64,000 nt of DNA from JACDEA01 sp963742585 (lineage in GTDB: Bacteria > Actinomycetota > Acidimicrobiia > Acidimicrobiales > JACDEA01), in contig CAVUMI010000006.1 in the NCBI GenBank assembly GCA_963742585.1, forward strand, positions 744,001 through 808,000, in the 5' to 3' direction. Shown piece after piece: positions 41,069-48,853 of the stretch. The notes under the pieces are model-generated. The model searched no databases and was not told where the DNA came from. It worked only from the letters and a program-made list of their open reading frames with translations. Every line of letters starts with the position of its first letter. Positions within the stretch are counted from its first letter, which is position 1. The position numbers and the translations under genes are program-made.

Positions 41069-42871
41069 GTGAATCGCATCGGTGACTACGCCTTGCTCGG
41101 GGACTGTCACTCCGCGGCGCTGGTCGGTCGTGACGGATCGATCGACTGGGCCTGCTTCCCGCGCTTCGACTCCCCCTCGGTGTTCGGCAAGGTGCTCGAC
41201 GCGGAAAAGGGCGGGTCGTTCTCGGTGCGCCCCGAGGCGGTAACAAGTGTGCACCGCGCCTACCTCGAAGGCACCAATGTCCTGGTAACCACATTCCACT
41301 GTGCCGGCGGTGTGGTCGAGGTCACCGACTGCATGCCGCTCGGCGCGCACGCCATCCTTCGCCGCGTCCGGTGCCTCGACGGCGAGGTCGACGTCGACGT
41401 GGCCGTCGAGCCGCGTTTTGAGTACGGCGCGTTCGTCCCCCGGTTGCGCCCCGGCGAGGCGGTCGGTGGTTCGGACGCGCTCTGGATCGACGCCACGCTT
41501 TCGTTGCCGGTCGACGGCGAACGCCTTGCCGGTGAGTGGTCGCTGTCGGCGGGAGAAGAAGCGTGGGTCCGCGTGGGCTGGACGCCGTCGCACGCGCCGC
41601 GACCGCCGCGTCCCGAGTTCCGCCGCGAACTCGAGCAGACCGCCGCGTATTGGCGTGGCTGGCTCGCCGGGTGCCGTTACGACGGCGAGCACGCCGACGC
41701 CGTGCGGCGGTCCGCGCTCGTTCTCAAGGCGCTCATCTACGCGCCGAGCGGTGCGGTGGTCGCCGCGCCGACCACGTCGCTGCCCGAGTTGATCGGTGGC
41801 GAGCGCAACTGGGACTACCGCTACACGTGGATCCGCGACGCGACACTCACGTTGATCTCGCTCTTCACGCTCGGCTTCACCGATGAGGCCGCCGCGTTCA
41901 AGCATTGGCTCGAGCGCACCGGTGCGGGGCGACCCGAGGACCTGCAGATCATGTACGGCATCTGCGGTGAGCGATCGCTTCCCGAAATAGAGCTGACCCA
42001 CCTGGCCGGCCACCGCGGGTCGGCGCCCGTTCGCATTGGCAACGGCGCGGTCAAACAACTTCAGCTCGATTGCTATGGCCAGTTGCTGCAAGCCGGCTGG
42101 CTCTTCGCGCGGGCCGGCGGTGAGATCACCGACGACAACTGGGCGTTCCTCGCCGGCTTGGCCGACATCGTTTGTGAAGGCTGGGAGCAACCCGACCAGG
42201 GGATCTGGGAGATCCGCGACGAGCCGCGCCACTTTGTCCACTCGAAGTTGAACTGCTGGGTCGCTCTCGACCGCGCCGTGCGACTTGCCGAGGGGCTCGG
42301 CAACAGCGCGCCCCTCGAGCGGTGGCGCGTCGAGCGCGATCGGATCGCGGTGTACCTCGAGAAGGAGGCGGGCGTCGATGGCTGGTTCCCGCAGGCGACG
42401 GGCTTTCCTGTGGCCGACGCGTCCGCGTTTCTCGTTCCCGCGCTCGGCCTGCTGCCCACCGCGCACCCCGCGGTCGCCGCCACTGTCGACGCGGTCTTGC
42501 GCCATCTGTCAAAGGACGGGCTCGTCTATCGCTACAAGGCCGACGACGGGATCGACGGCGGCGAGGGCGCGTTCCTGCTGTGCTCGTTCTGGTTGCTCGA
42601 TTGCCTGACGCATGCCGGGCGTATCGACGAGGCCGACACGCTGCTCGAGCGTCTCCTCGGGGTGGCCAACGACGTCGGCCTGTTCTCAGAGGAGATCGAC
42701 CCGGCCACCGATGAGGCGCTGGGCAACTTCCCGCAGGCATTCACGCATATGGCGCTGGTGACGAGTTGTGCGCATCTCTCGGCGGCGAAGAAGGGCCTGC
42801 TCCCTCCGGCCGACGAAGCGCACGACTACGCCGAGCTCGCCCTCGAGCGCCTCCTGAAGCCGACGCGCTAG
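41069..42871 (+). CDS. glycoside hydrolase family 15 protein (glucoamylase/trehalase type)
   Basis: 600 residues from GTG 41069 (MNRIGDYALLGDCHSAALVG). N-terminal super-sandwich domain begins with RDGSIDWACFPRFDSPSVFG. The (alpha/alpha)6 catalytic domain has VAAPTTSLPELIGGERNWDYRYTWIRDATL with the conserved WIRDA, and HFVHSKLNCWVALDRAVRLA near the catalytic Glu; a second conserved acidic site is in LFSEEIDPATDEALGNFPQAF. This subfamily includes glucoamylases and actinobacterial trehalases, so intracellular trehalose or maltodextrin cleavage is likely. No signal peptide. Stops overlap with the convergent GNAT gene. Confidence 0.9.
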   Translation: MNRIGDYALLGDCHSAALVGRDGSIDWACFPRFDSPSVFGKVLDAEKGGSFSVRPEAVTSVHRAYLEGTNVLVTTFHCAGGVVEVTDCMPLGAHAILRRVRCLDGEVDVDVAVEPRFEYGAFVPRLRPGEAVGGSDALWIDATLSLPVDGERLAGEWSLSAGEEAWVRVGWTPSHAPRPPRPEFRRELEQTAAYWRGWLAGCRYDGEHADAVRRSALVLKALIYAPSGAVVAAPTTSLPELIGGERNWDYRYTWIRDATLTLISLFTLGFTDEAAAFKHWLERTGAGRPEDLQIMYGICGERSLPEIELTHLAGHRGSAPVRIGNGAVKQLQLDCYGQLLQAGWLFARAGGEITDDNWAFLAGLADIVCEGWEQPDQGIWEIRDEPRHFVHSKLNCWVALDRAVRLAEGLGNSAPLERWRVERDRIAVYLEKEAGVDGWFPQATGFPVADASAFLVPALGLLPTAHPAVAATVDAVLRHLSKDGLVYRYKADDGIDGGEGAFLLCSFWLLDCLTHAGRIDEADTLLERLLGVANDVGLFSEEIDPATDEALGNFPQAFTHMALVTSCAHLSAAKKGLLPPADEAHDYAELALERLLKPTR

Positions 42872-43368
42872 CTCAACAACCTCTGCATTTCGACGACGTC
42901 GAGCCAGCGGCCGAACTTGCGGCCCACTTCGCGTTCGATGCCGACCAGCTCGAAGCCGCACGCCTTGTGCACGTTGATCGACGCCTCGTTGCCGCCGACG
43001 ATGCGGGCGATCATGGCGTGAAAGCCGTGACTGGTCGACAACCGAATCAGCTCGTTGAGGATGAGCTTGCCCACACCCGAACCGCGGTGCTCGTGGTGGA
43101 CGAACACGGAGTTCTCGACGGTGGTGGAGTAGGCCGGCCGGTCCCGGAACGGGCTCACCGAGCCGAACCCGATGACGGTGGCCGCGCCCTTGACGGCGAC
43201 CACCGCCGGGTGGGCGCCGTCATGGGCTCGCAACCAGTCCACCTGGTCCTGGAGCGTCCGGGGAACGAGGTCGAACGTATTGGTTGACTCCAGAACCTCG
43301 CGGTTGTAGATGGCCCGGATGGCCTCGGCGTCATCCCCGGCAGCCAGGCGAACGCTGTCGTTTATCAT
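42868..43368 (-). CDS. GNAT family N-acetyltransferase (phosphinothricin acetyltransferase-like)
   Basis: 166 residues. Starts MINDSVRLAAGDDAEAIRAI and shows the Pat-like order: YNREVLESTNTFDLVPRT, RDRPAYSTTVENSVFVHHEH, the acetyl-CoA loop RGSGVGKLILNELI, and NEASINVHKACGFELVGIER. It is the usual length for the family. Such enzymes acetylate amino acid analogues or methionine derivatives; the substrate is not determined. Transcribed toward the GH15 gene and divergently from the tRNA pair. Confidence 0.88.
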   Translation of the reverse strand: MINDSVRLAAGDDAEAIRAIYNREVLESTNTFDLVPRTLQDQVDWLRAHDGAHPAVVAVKGAATVIGFGSVSPFRDRPAYSTTVENSVFVHHEHRGSGVGKLILNELIRLSTSHGFHAMIARIVGGNEASINVHKACGFELVGIEREVGRKFGRWLDVVEMQRLLS

Positions 43369-43384
43369 CGGTCGCTGCAGTCCC

Positions 43385-43457
43385 GCCCTCTTAGCTCAGT
43401 CGGCAGAGCACAGCCATGGTAAGGCTGGTGTCGTGGGTTCGATTCCCACAGAGGGCT
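43385..43457 (+). tRNA. tRNA-Thr (GGT)
   Basis: Acceptor GCCCTCT/AGAGGGC (43385-43391, 43450-43456). Anticodon stem CAGCC/GGCTG encloses ATGGTAA with anticodon GGT. No encoded CCA. T-loop GGTTCGATTCC is standard. Confidence 0.95.
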
Positions 43458-43472
43458 CGTTTTTTACATCAA

Positions 43473-43549
43473 GGCGGCGTAGCTCAGTTGGTCAGAGCAC
43501 TCGGCTCATAATCGAGTTGTCGGCGGTTCAAGTCCGCCCGCCGCTACCA
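43473..43549 (+). tRNA. tRNA-Met (CAT)
   Basis: Acceptor GGCGGCG/CGCCGCT (first pair G-U), anticodon loop CTCATAA with anticodon CAT, T arm GGCGG TTCAAGT CCGCC, and an encoded CCA at 43547-43549. The paired 1-72 position argues for elongator Met (or a lysidine-modified Ile tRNA) rather than initiator. Confidence 0.93.
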
Positions 43550-43573
43550 ATCCACTGTTCCCAATCCACGGCG

Positions 43574-43620
43574 ACTTCTGGACACTTCCCGCCCTCCCAG
43601 GGCGATAAGTGTCCAGAAGT
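43574..43620 (+). terminator. hairpin terminator after the tRNA pair
   Basis: Arms ACTTCTGGACACTT (43574-43587) and its reverse complement (43607-43620) are perfect; an inner stem CGCCCT/AGGGCG with a CCC loop adds to it. It lies 24 bp after tRNA-Met. No U-tract. Confidence 0.6.
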
Positions 43621-43723
43621 CAGCGGGGGAGACATCCTCCGCCAAACGGTGGAGAGCAAAGCGCTCGCGGTTCAGCTTCAGGCCCGATGCGCGCTGAGGG
43701 TCGCCCGGCGCACGATCGGTACA

Positions 43724-43821
43724 TGACCCACCGCAAGGCTCCCAAGCCCCGCAGGCCGATCCGCTGGCAGCCACCCAGGTTCACCAGCAAGGGCGCTATC
43801 TCCTGGTCCAAGACCGTCTGA
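43724..43821 (+). CDS. possible short basic peptide
   Basis: A 32-codon frame (MTHRKAPKPRRPIRWQPPRF to SWSKTV) lies between the tRNA terminator and the response regulator. It is rich in Arg, Lys and Pro, with no recognised relatives that I can name. No clear ribosome binding site. It could be chance; the rest of 43621-43838 holds no other feature I can support. Confidence 0.25.
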
Positions 43822-43838
43822 CCCCTATCGTCGGGGAG

Positions 43839-44494
43839 ATGGTGCGAGTGCTCCTCGTGGACGACCAGGAGCTGGTGCGCTCGGGCTTCGCCATGTTGCT
43901 CGATGCGCAGGACGACATCGAGGTTGTCGGCGAGGCCGGCGCCGGCGAGGCGGCGGTCGCGCAGGCCGCGGCGTTGGAACCCGATGTCGTGCTGATGGAT
44001 GTGCGTATGCCCGGGATGGACGGCATCGAGGCGACCCGCCAGATCGTTGCCGCCAACCCTGCGGTTCGTGTGCTGGTTCTGACAACGTTCGATCTCGACG
44101 AGTACGTCTACGCCGCCCTGCAGGCGGGCGCGAGCGGCTTCCTCCTGAAGGACGCGCCGGCTGCAGAACTGGTGCGCGGCGTGCGGGTGGTTGCCGCCGG
44201 CGAATCGTTGCTCGCGCCCTCGATCACGCGCCGTCTCGTCGAAGAACTTGCGGCGAAGGGCGGAGGCCCGCGGCAGGTCGACGCGCTCGAGCAGCTCACC
44301 GCCAAGGAGCGCGAGGTCCTCGAACACCTCGCGCTGGACTGTCGAACGCGGAGATCGCCGCTGCGATGTATGTCGGCGAGGCCACGGTCAAGACCCACGT
44401 CGGCCATGTCCTCACCAAGCTCGGCGTGCGCGATCGCGTGCAGGCGGTGGTCCTTGCCTACGAGGCGGGCGTGGTGCGCCCCGGCCAGCAATGA
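43839..44494 (+). CDS. NarL/FixJ-type response regulator (one frameshift)
   Basis: ~217 residues. Receiver domain: VRVLLVDDQELVRSGFAMLL (acidic pair), the phospho-acceptor Asp in PDVVLMDVRMPGMDG, Thr in VLVLTTFDLDEYV and Lys in GFLLKDAPAAEL. After LTAKEREVLEHLAL the frame breaks near 44338; the next frame gives SNAEIAAAMYVGEATVKTHV and LTKLGVRDRVQAVVLAYEAG, the LuxR-type helix-turn-helix. An indel in this conserved HTH is probably a sequence error. It overlaps the histidine kinase start by 4 bp (ATGA). Confidence 0.88.
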
Positions 44495-45783
44495 GCAGAC
44501 GCCGCTTCGGCACGGGCGTCGATGACTTGCGCAAGGGATTCAACGAGCGCGCTAACCCTGACCAGTCCTGGGACAACGTCGACGACGTCTACCTCCGGGA
44601 GGTGCCGCTGGCCGTCACGTGGCTACACGCCGCGGGCGTCGGATTCGTGCTCGTCGCCGGTCGTCACGCGCACGTCGACGGCGTGGCGGTCGCACTACTC
44701 CTCGCCCAGCTGCCGGCGCTCGCCTTGGCTCGGCGCTGGCCCCGGCTCGGGCTGGCGTTATCGGTCGTGCTTCAGCTCGTGCTCTATGCCCGTGGCAACG
44801 GGCCGAATGTCGGGATCGGCGCAGTCATCCAGTGCATCGTCCGGCTCCACAAGCACCAGGCTCGACGCACGGCCGATGCTGGTCGGCCGCCGACACCGAA
44901 CGGGATGATCGTCTTAGTAGGCCTTGGCGTCATGGCCGTCATCGGCTTTGTCCCGTGGCTTTTCGAGTGGTCCTCCACTGCGCTTTTGTCCGGTCCAGCT
45001 GGGGCGCGCAATCCGCTCACGATTTTCGTGGTCCTCGCGATCATCCAAACCATCGCCTCGCGTGGCGCGGAGGCCAGATCGATCTTCCGCAGCGCCCGCC
45101 AGCGAGTGGCTGATGCCGACGCGGCGCGTGATCAGGCCGTCGTGGACGAACGCGCCCGCATCGCTCGCGAGTTGCACGATGTGGTCGCTCACCAAATGAG
45201 TGTCGTCGTTGCACAAGCACAAGGAGCCGAGGCGCTCGTCGACCGCGACCCACACCAAGTGCGCCGCGCCCTGTCGACGATCTCGACGACAACGCGCGAC
45301 GCGCTGGTGGAGTTGCGCCGACTGGTGGGAGTCGGCCGAGACAGCGATTCGGACCCGCCGGGCTACGACCCTGCAGTACCGCAACCGGGAGTCAGCCTCG
45401 ACGACCTCAGCCGGCTAGCGGCCACCGCGGAGGCTGCGGGTCTCGAGGTCTCGATGACGATCGAGCTTGCAACCGAAGACGCGGTACCAGTCGGGATTGC
45501 GCTGTCGGTGTATCGCACCATCCAAGAGGCGCTCACCAACGCGGCCAAGCACTCGCCCGGTTCTGACGTCTCGGTCGAGATCCGCCAGGAGGCTTCCGCC
45601 GTCCGCGTCGAGGTGACGAACGGGCCGGCGAAGCGTCGCCCCGCCGACTTTCCCAATTCCGGTGTCGGGCTGGTCGGGATGCGTGAACGCGCCACGCTTT
45701 TCGGTGGCGACCTCGAGGTCGGTCCACTCGACACCGGCGGCTGGTCGGTCCGCGCCGCGTTCCCGAACCCGACCGACGAATGA
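44491..45783 (+). CDS. sensor histidine kinase, HisKA_3/NarX type
   Basis: 430 residues. Four or five N-terminal membrane helices (LAVTWLHAAGVGFVLVAG; ALLLAQLPALALARRW; LGLALSVVLQLVLYA; GMIVLVGLGVMAVIGFVPWL; PLTIFVVLAIIQTIA) sense an unknown signal. The phospho-acceptor His is in RIARELHDVVAHQMSVVVAQ, and the ATPase domain has the N box QEALTNAAKHSPG and G box GVGLVGMRERATLFGG. It is coupled to the response regulator. A second, truncated copy of the ATPase end follows at once. Confidence 0.92.
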   Translation: MSRRRFGTGVDDLRKGFNERANPDQSWDNVDDVYLREVPLAVTWLHAAGVGFVLVAGRHAHVDGVAVALLLAQLPALALARRWPRLGLALSVVLQLVLYARGNGPNVGIGAVIQCIVRLHKHQARRTADAGRPPTPNGMIVLVGLGVMAVIGFVPWLFEWSSTALLSGPAGARNPLTIFVVLAIIQTIASRGAEARSIFRSARQRVADADAARDQAVVDERARIARELHDVVAHQMSVVVAQAQGAEALVDRDPHQVRRALSTISTTTRDALVELRRLVGVGRDSDSDPPGYDPAVPQPGVSLDDLSRLAATAEAAGLEVSMTIELATEDAVPVGIALSVYRTIQEALTNAAKHSPGSDVSVEIRQEASAVRVEVTNGPAKRRPADFPNSGVGLVGMRERATLFGGDLEVGPLDTGGWSVRAAFPNPTDE

Positions 45784-45997
45784 CCACGACGACGAGTCGG
45801 GCATCCGCGCCAATCTGAGCAACTCGAAGACTGGCGAGATGGCCCTGCCCCCGCCGGGTGCCCAGGCGGGCCTGGCCGGGATGCGTGAGCGGCTCGCCGT
45901 CTTCGGAGGCACGCTCGAGGCGGCGCCTACACCCGACGGCGGGTGGTCTGTGGTCGCCCGCTTCCCTACACTGGAAGCTCCCACGACGAACGAGTGA
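45784..45997 (+). pseudogene. remnant of a second histidine kinase C-terminus
   Basis: In another frame just after the kinase stop, AGLAGMRERLAVFGGTLEAA PTPDGGWSVVARFP repeats the kinase ending (VGLVGMRERATLFGGDLEVG, DTGGWSVRAAFP). Only the G2-box end of the ATPase domain is present, with no H box or N box, so this is a relic of a tandem duplicate or of a deleted neighbouring kinase. An ATG at 45839 could start a 52-residue peptide, but function is unlikely. Confidence 0.6.
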
Positions 45998-46000
45998 GCG

Positions 46001-46165
46001 ATGCCGAGGAACGACAAGCGGGTCCACGTCACCCTGGCGTGTGAGATCTGCAAGCGCCGCAACTACATAACGACCAAGAGCAAGGTCAACGACCGCGAGC
46101 GCATCGAGATGAAGAAGTACTGCCGATGGGACCGCAGCCACACCCTCCACAAAGAAACCCGCTAG
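46001..46165 (+). CDS. rpmG: 50S ribosomal protein L33
   Basis: 54 residues, MPRNDKRVHVTLACEICKRR to SHTLHKETR. The CxxC pair in ACEICKRRNY is present and only one further Cys (KKYCRW) follows, so the second zinc-ligand pair is incomplete compared with CxxC...CxxC forms. KSKVNDRERIEMKKYCRWDR is typical of the family. It follows the tRNA-Thr/tRNA-Met pair in the actinobacterial order, though a two-component system has been inserted between. Confidence 0.93.
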   Translation: MPRNDKRVHVTLACEICKRRNYITTKSKVNDRERIEMKKYCRWDRSHTLHKETR

Positions 46166-46212
46166 CGGAGCATCTGGTAACCAAAACCGCTGGTCAGGGG
46201 TCGAATCCTCCG
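46166..46212 (+). other. tRNA-like relic (anticodon and T arms)
   Basis: GGAGCATCTGGTAACCAAAA, a further CCGCTGGTC and then AGGGGTCGAATCCTC line up base for base with the anticodon arm to T arm of tRNA-Trp at 47215-47255. There is no matching 5-prime acceptor or D stem start, and the base before the anticodon is A instead of the invariant T, so it cannot be a working tRNA. It ends at the sigma factor start codon. Confidence 0.4.
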
Positions 46213-46785
46213 ATGGCGCCGGATATGGCCGGCCTCGTCACCGCCGCTAAGGGTGGTGACCGGCAGGCCTTCGAGGAGCTAGTGAGGGCTACGTACGCGG
46301 ACGCCTACACCCTCGCTTACCGCCTCACCGGCAACGAGGAGGATGCGAGCGACGTGGTGCAGGAGGCATATCTCAGGGCGTACAAGAGCCTCAAGCGCTT
46401 CCGCGGCGACGCGCAGTTCTCCACCTGGCTCTATCGCATCGTGGCCAACTGTGCGGCGACGCTGCTCGGCAAGCGCACCAAGCACCGCCACGAGGACCTC
46501 GATGACGATGCGCCGCTCGTCGACATCCGGCCCGACTATGACCCCGACGCCCAGCTCGACGCGTCGATGGAGCGCGACCGGGTGACTGAGGCGCTCCGGG
46601 AGCTTCCTGACGGGCTGCGGGCAGTGGTTGTGCTGCGAGACGTCTACGACCTGCCTCACGAGGCGATCGCCAACGAGTTAGGCATCAGCGAGGCCGCGGC
46701 CAAGGTGCGCCTGCACCGGGCCCGTCGCAAACTGCGGGAGCGCTTGTTCCCGCTCCGGGGAGAGGAGGCCGCTCGTGCGGTCTGA
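46213..46785 (+). CDS. ECF-type RNA polymerase sigma factor
   Basis: 190 residues from ATG 46213 (a longer in-frame start at 46126 lies inside rpmG). Region 2: EELVRATYADAYTLAYRLTG, EDASDVVQEAYLRAYKSLKR, FRGDAQFSTWLYRIVANCAA. Region 4: LRELPDGLRAVVVLRDVYDL, HEAIANELGISEAAAKVRLH. A linker rich in Asp (DLDDDAPLVDIRPDYD) separates them. The class is close to actinobacterial SigE/SigR-like ECF factors. The next gene, overlapping by 11 bp, encodes its probable anti-sigma. Confidence 0.9.
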   Translation: MAPDMAGLVTAAKGGDRQAFEELVRATYADAYTLAYRLTGNEEDASDVVQEAYLRAYKSLKRFRGDAQFSTWLYRIVANCAATLLGKRTKHRHEDLDDDAPLVDIRPDYDPDAQLDASMERDRVTEALRELPDGLRAVVVLRDVYDLPHEAIANELGISEAAAKVRLHRARRKLRERLFPLRGEEAARAV

Positions 46786-47155
46786 CACCATCACGTGCGA
46801 GTCGGTGGCTGAGCAGCTGCCGCACATCGTCGACGGCGCGAAGGCCGATCCAACGCTCACCAAGCACGTGGATGCCTGCCTCCGGTGCCAGGCCGAGCTC
46901 GTCCAGTACCGCAAGCTCCTGCGCTCCCTCCACCAGCTGCGGACGGAGGTCCTCGAGCCTGCACCGGGCACGTTGACGTCGATCCTGGCCAGCCTGGAGG
47001 CGGCGGGCGAACGTGGCGCGATCCGCTCGATGCTCAGCGGCCGCCGCGCCGCATATGTCGGCGGCCTCGCGGTCGCCACTGCGGCTGCCGGTGCCGCCGG
47101 CGCCCTCGTCCTGGCCGGACGGGCCCGCCGCAAGTCGCTCAGAATCGCTTCCTAG
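46775..47155 (+). CDS. zinc-finger anti-sigma factor, membrane type
   Basis: 126 residues from GTG 46775. The ZAS motif H-x3-C-x2-C is in KHVDACLRCQAEL (~30-40), as in anti-sigma factors that hold ECF sigmas. One membrane helix near the C-terminus (AAYVGGLAVATAAAGAAGAL) is followed by a basic tail (RARRKSLRIAS), so the bulk is cytoplasmic and no sensor domain lies outside. Coupling to the sigma gene by overlap supports the pairing. Confidence 0.8.
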   Translation: MRSDTITCESVAEQLPHIVDGAKADPTLTKHVDACLRCQAELVQYRKLLRSLHQLRTEVLEPAPGTLTSILASLEAAGERGAIRSMLSGRRAAYVGGLAVATAAAGAAGALVLAGRARRKSLRIAS

Positions 47156-47192
47156 CCAACGCGCTAACCTTCCGTGGGGAAAATCCCCTACC

Positions 47193-47266
47193 GAGGGCAG
47201 TAGCTCAATTTGGCAGAGCACCGGTCTCCAAAACCGGCGGTTGGGGGTTCGAGTCCCTCCTGCCCT
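47193..47266 (+). tRNA. tRNA-Trp (CCA)
   Basis: Acceptor AGGGCAG/CTGCCCT (47193-47199, 47259-47265), anticodon stem with CTCCAAA loop (anticodon CCA), T arm GGGGGTTCGAGTCCCTC. No encoded CCA end. Lies just before secE, as in other Actinomycetota. Confidence 0.95.
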
Positions 47267-47307
47267 GCTGGCCCGGTCGCGGGCAAGGGTGGGCACTAGG
47301 AGTCGCT

Positions 47308-47619
47308 ATGGGCATGAACCGACAAATGAAGCGCATGATGCAGCGCCAGGGCCAACTGTCCGAGGACGGCAGCCCTGCGGTTCAGACGCGCGAGCAGCGC
47401 AGGCCTCCCCGCCCTGCGACCACCAAGAAAGACCGCACCGCGCCGTTGCAGTTCGTCCGCGACGTTCGTTCCGAGCTGCGCAAGGTCGCCTGGCCTACCC
47501 GTCAAGAAGTGGTCAAGTTGTCGGTCGTCGTCCTTGTCACCCTGATCCTCTTGATCGGGCTCATCTTCCTGCTCGACCTCGCGTTCGCCAAAGCCGTCCT
47601 TAAGATCTTCAAGACATGA
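47308..47619 (+). CDS. secE: preprotein translocase subunit SecE
   Basis: 103 residues; single-helix SecE form. A basic N-terminus (MGMNRQMKRMMQRQGQLS) and Pro-rich stretch lead to the family motif QFVRDVRSELRKVAWPTRQE, then one membrane helix (LSVVVLVTLILLIGLIFLLD). AGGAG lies 5-9 bp before the ATG. It stabilises SecY in the translocon. Overlaps nusG by 4 bp. Confidence 0.96.
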   Translation: MGMNRQMKRMMQRQGQLSEDGSPAVQTREQRRPPRPATTKKDRTAPLQFVRDVRSELRKVAWPTRQEVVKLSVVVLVTLILLIGLIFLLDLAFAKAVLKIFKT

Positions 47620-48353
47620 GTGAGTACATGGCCGAGCCAGAGGCGGAGCCGGCAGGCGAGGCTGAGATGAAGGGTGCGATGGAGACGGAAGTAGAAGAGG
47701 CAATCGCCGAGGCAGAGGCGCAGCCGGCGGCAGCCGAGGCCATCGACATCGAAGATCTGCTCGATGAAGAGATCGAGGACGACGAGTTCATCCCGGTCGA
47801 GAGTCCGTATGACCGTCCCGGCCAGTGGTACGTCGTGCACACCTACGCCGGCTACGAGAACAAGGTGAAGTCGAACCTCGAGAACCGGATCGCGTCCATG
47901 AACATGGAGGACCGGATCTTCGAAGTCGTCATCCCCACCGAGGATGTCATCGAGTTCAAGAACGGCAAACGCGTGGTGGTGTCCCGCAAGATGTTCCCGG
48001 GCTACCTGCTTGTGCGTTGCGAGCTTGACGACGACTCGTGGTACGTCGTGCGCAACACGCCGGGCGTCACCGGCTTCGTCGGCTCCGGTGCCAAGCCCAC
48101 GCCGCTGTCGCGGAAGGACGTCGAGAACTTTCTCCAGGTGCCGGCCGAAGGCATCGAGGCACCCAAGAAGACCCGGCCGCGGCTGGAGTACGAAGTCAGC
48201 GAGACCGTTCGGGTCCGCGAGGGCCCCTTCGCCGACTTCACAGGCACCATCGCCGAGATCAACGAGGACCAGCTCAAGCTCAAGGTGCTCGTCAATATCT
48301 TCGGGCGGGAGACGCCCGTCGAGCTCGAGTTCAGCCAAGTCGCCAAGCTCTAG
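47616..48353 (+). CDS. nusG: transcription termination/antitermination protein NusG
   Basis: 245 residues. An acidic, unstructured N-terminal extension of ~65 residues (EPEAEPAGEAEMKGAMETEV, DLLDEEIEDDEFIPV) precedes the NGN domain (GQWYVVHTYAGYENKVKSNL, VVVSRKMFPGYLLVRCELDD, VRNTPGVTGFVGSG) and the KOW domain (VRVREGPFADFTGTIAEINE). It couples RNA polymerase with Rho or the ribosome. The extension is usual in this phylum. Confidence 0.96.
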   Translation: MSEYMAEPEAEPAGEAEMKGAMETEVEEAIAEAEAQPAAAEAIDIEDLLDEEIEDDEFIPVESPYDRPGQWYVVHTYAGYENKVKSNLENRIASMNMEDRIFEVVIPTEDVIEFKNGKRVVVSRKMFPGYLLVRCELDDDSWYVVRNTPGVTGFVGSGAKPTPLSRKDVENFLQVPAEGIEAPKKTRPRLEYEVSETVRVREGPFADFTGTIAEINEDQLKLKVLVNIFGRETPVELEFSQVAKL

Positions 48354-48385
48354 GCGGCTGGCCCATGAAAGGAAACCCGTAAGCC

Positions 48386-48814
48386 ATGGCGAAGAAACGC
48401 GTCGCCGCCATCGTCAAGATCCAGCTACCGGCCGGCCAGGCAACACCGGCGCCGCCGGTGGGCACCGCGCTCGGTCCGCACGGGGTGTCGAGCCCCGACT
48501 TCTGCAAGCAGTACAACGCGGCCACCGAGAACCAGCGCGGCACTGTCATCCCGGTCGAGATCACGATCTACGAGGACCGGTCGTTCACCTTCATCCTCAA
48601 GACGCCCCCTACCGCAGTGTTGCTGCGAGAGGCGGCGCGCTTGGAGAAGGGCGCCTCGACTACTGGTCGTGAGACCGTGGGCTCGATCAGCCAGGCGCAG
48701 CTCACCCAGATCGCCGAAACCAAGATGCCCGACCTCAACGCCAACGACATTGAAGCGGCCAAGTTGCAGGTGGCCGGCACCGCCCGCTCTATGGGCATCA
48801 CCGTGAACAAGTAA
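48386..48814 (+). CDS. rplK: 50S ribosomal protein L11
   Basis: 142 residues. Intact N-terminal (KIQLPAGQATPAPPVGTALG, GVSSPDFCKQYNAAT) and rRNA-binding C-terminal halves (LTQIAETKMPDLNANDIEAA, ARSMGITV). AAGGA lies upstream of the ATG. Binds the GTPase-associated centre of 23S rRNA. Confidence 0.97.
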   Translation: MAKKRVAAIVKIQLPAGQATPAPPVGTALGPHGVSSPDFCKQYNAATENQRGTVIPVEITIYEDRSFTFILKTPPTAVLLREAARLEKGASTTGRETVGSISQAQLTQIAETKMPDLNANDIEAAKLQVAGTARSMGITVNK

Positions 48815-48853
48815 AGCCGTGCCGACAAGCACGCCAGAAGCGGAGTAGTGCGC

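Noticed and set aside
46166..46212. a functional tRNA before the sigma factor gene
   Set aside because: No 5-prime acceptor or D stem partner and no U33; kept only as a relic.
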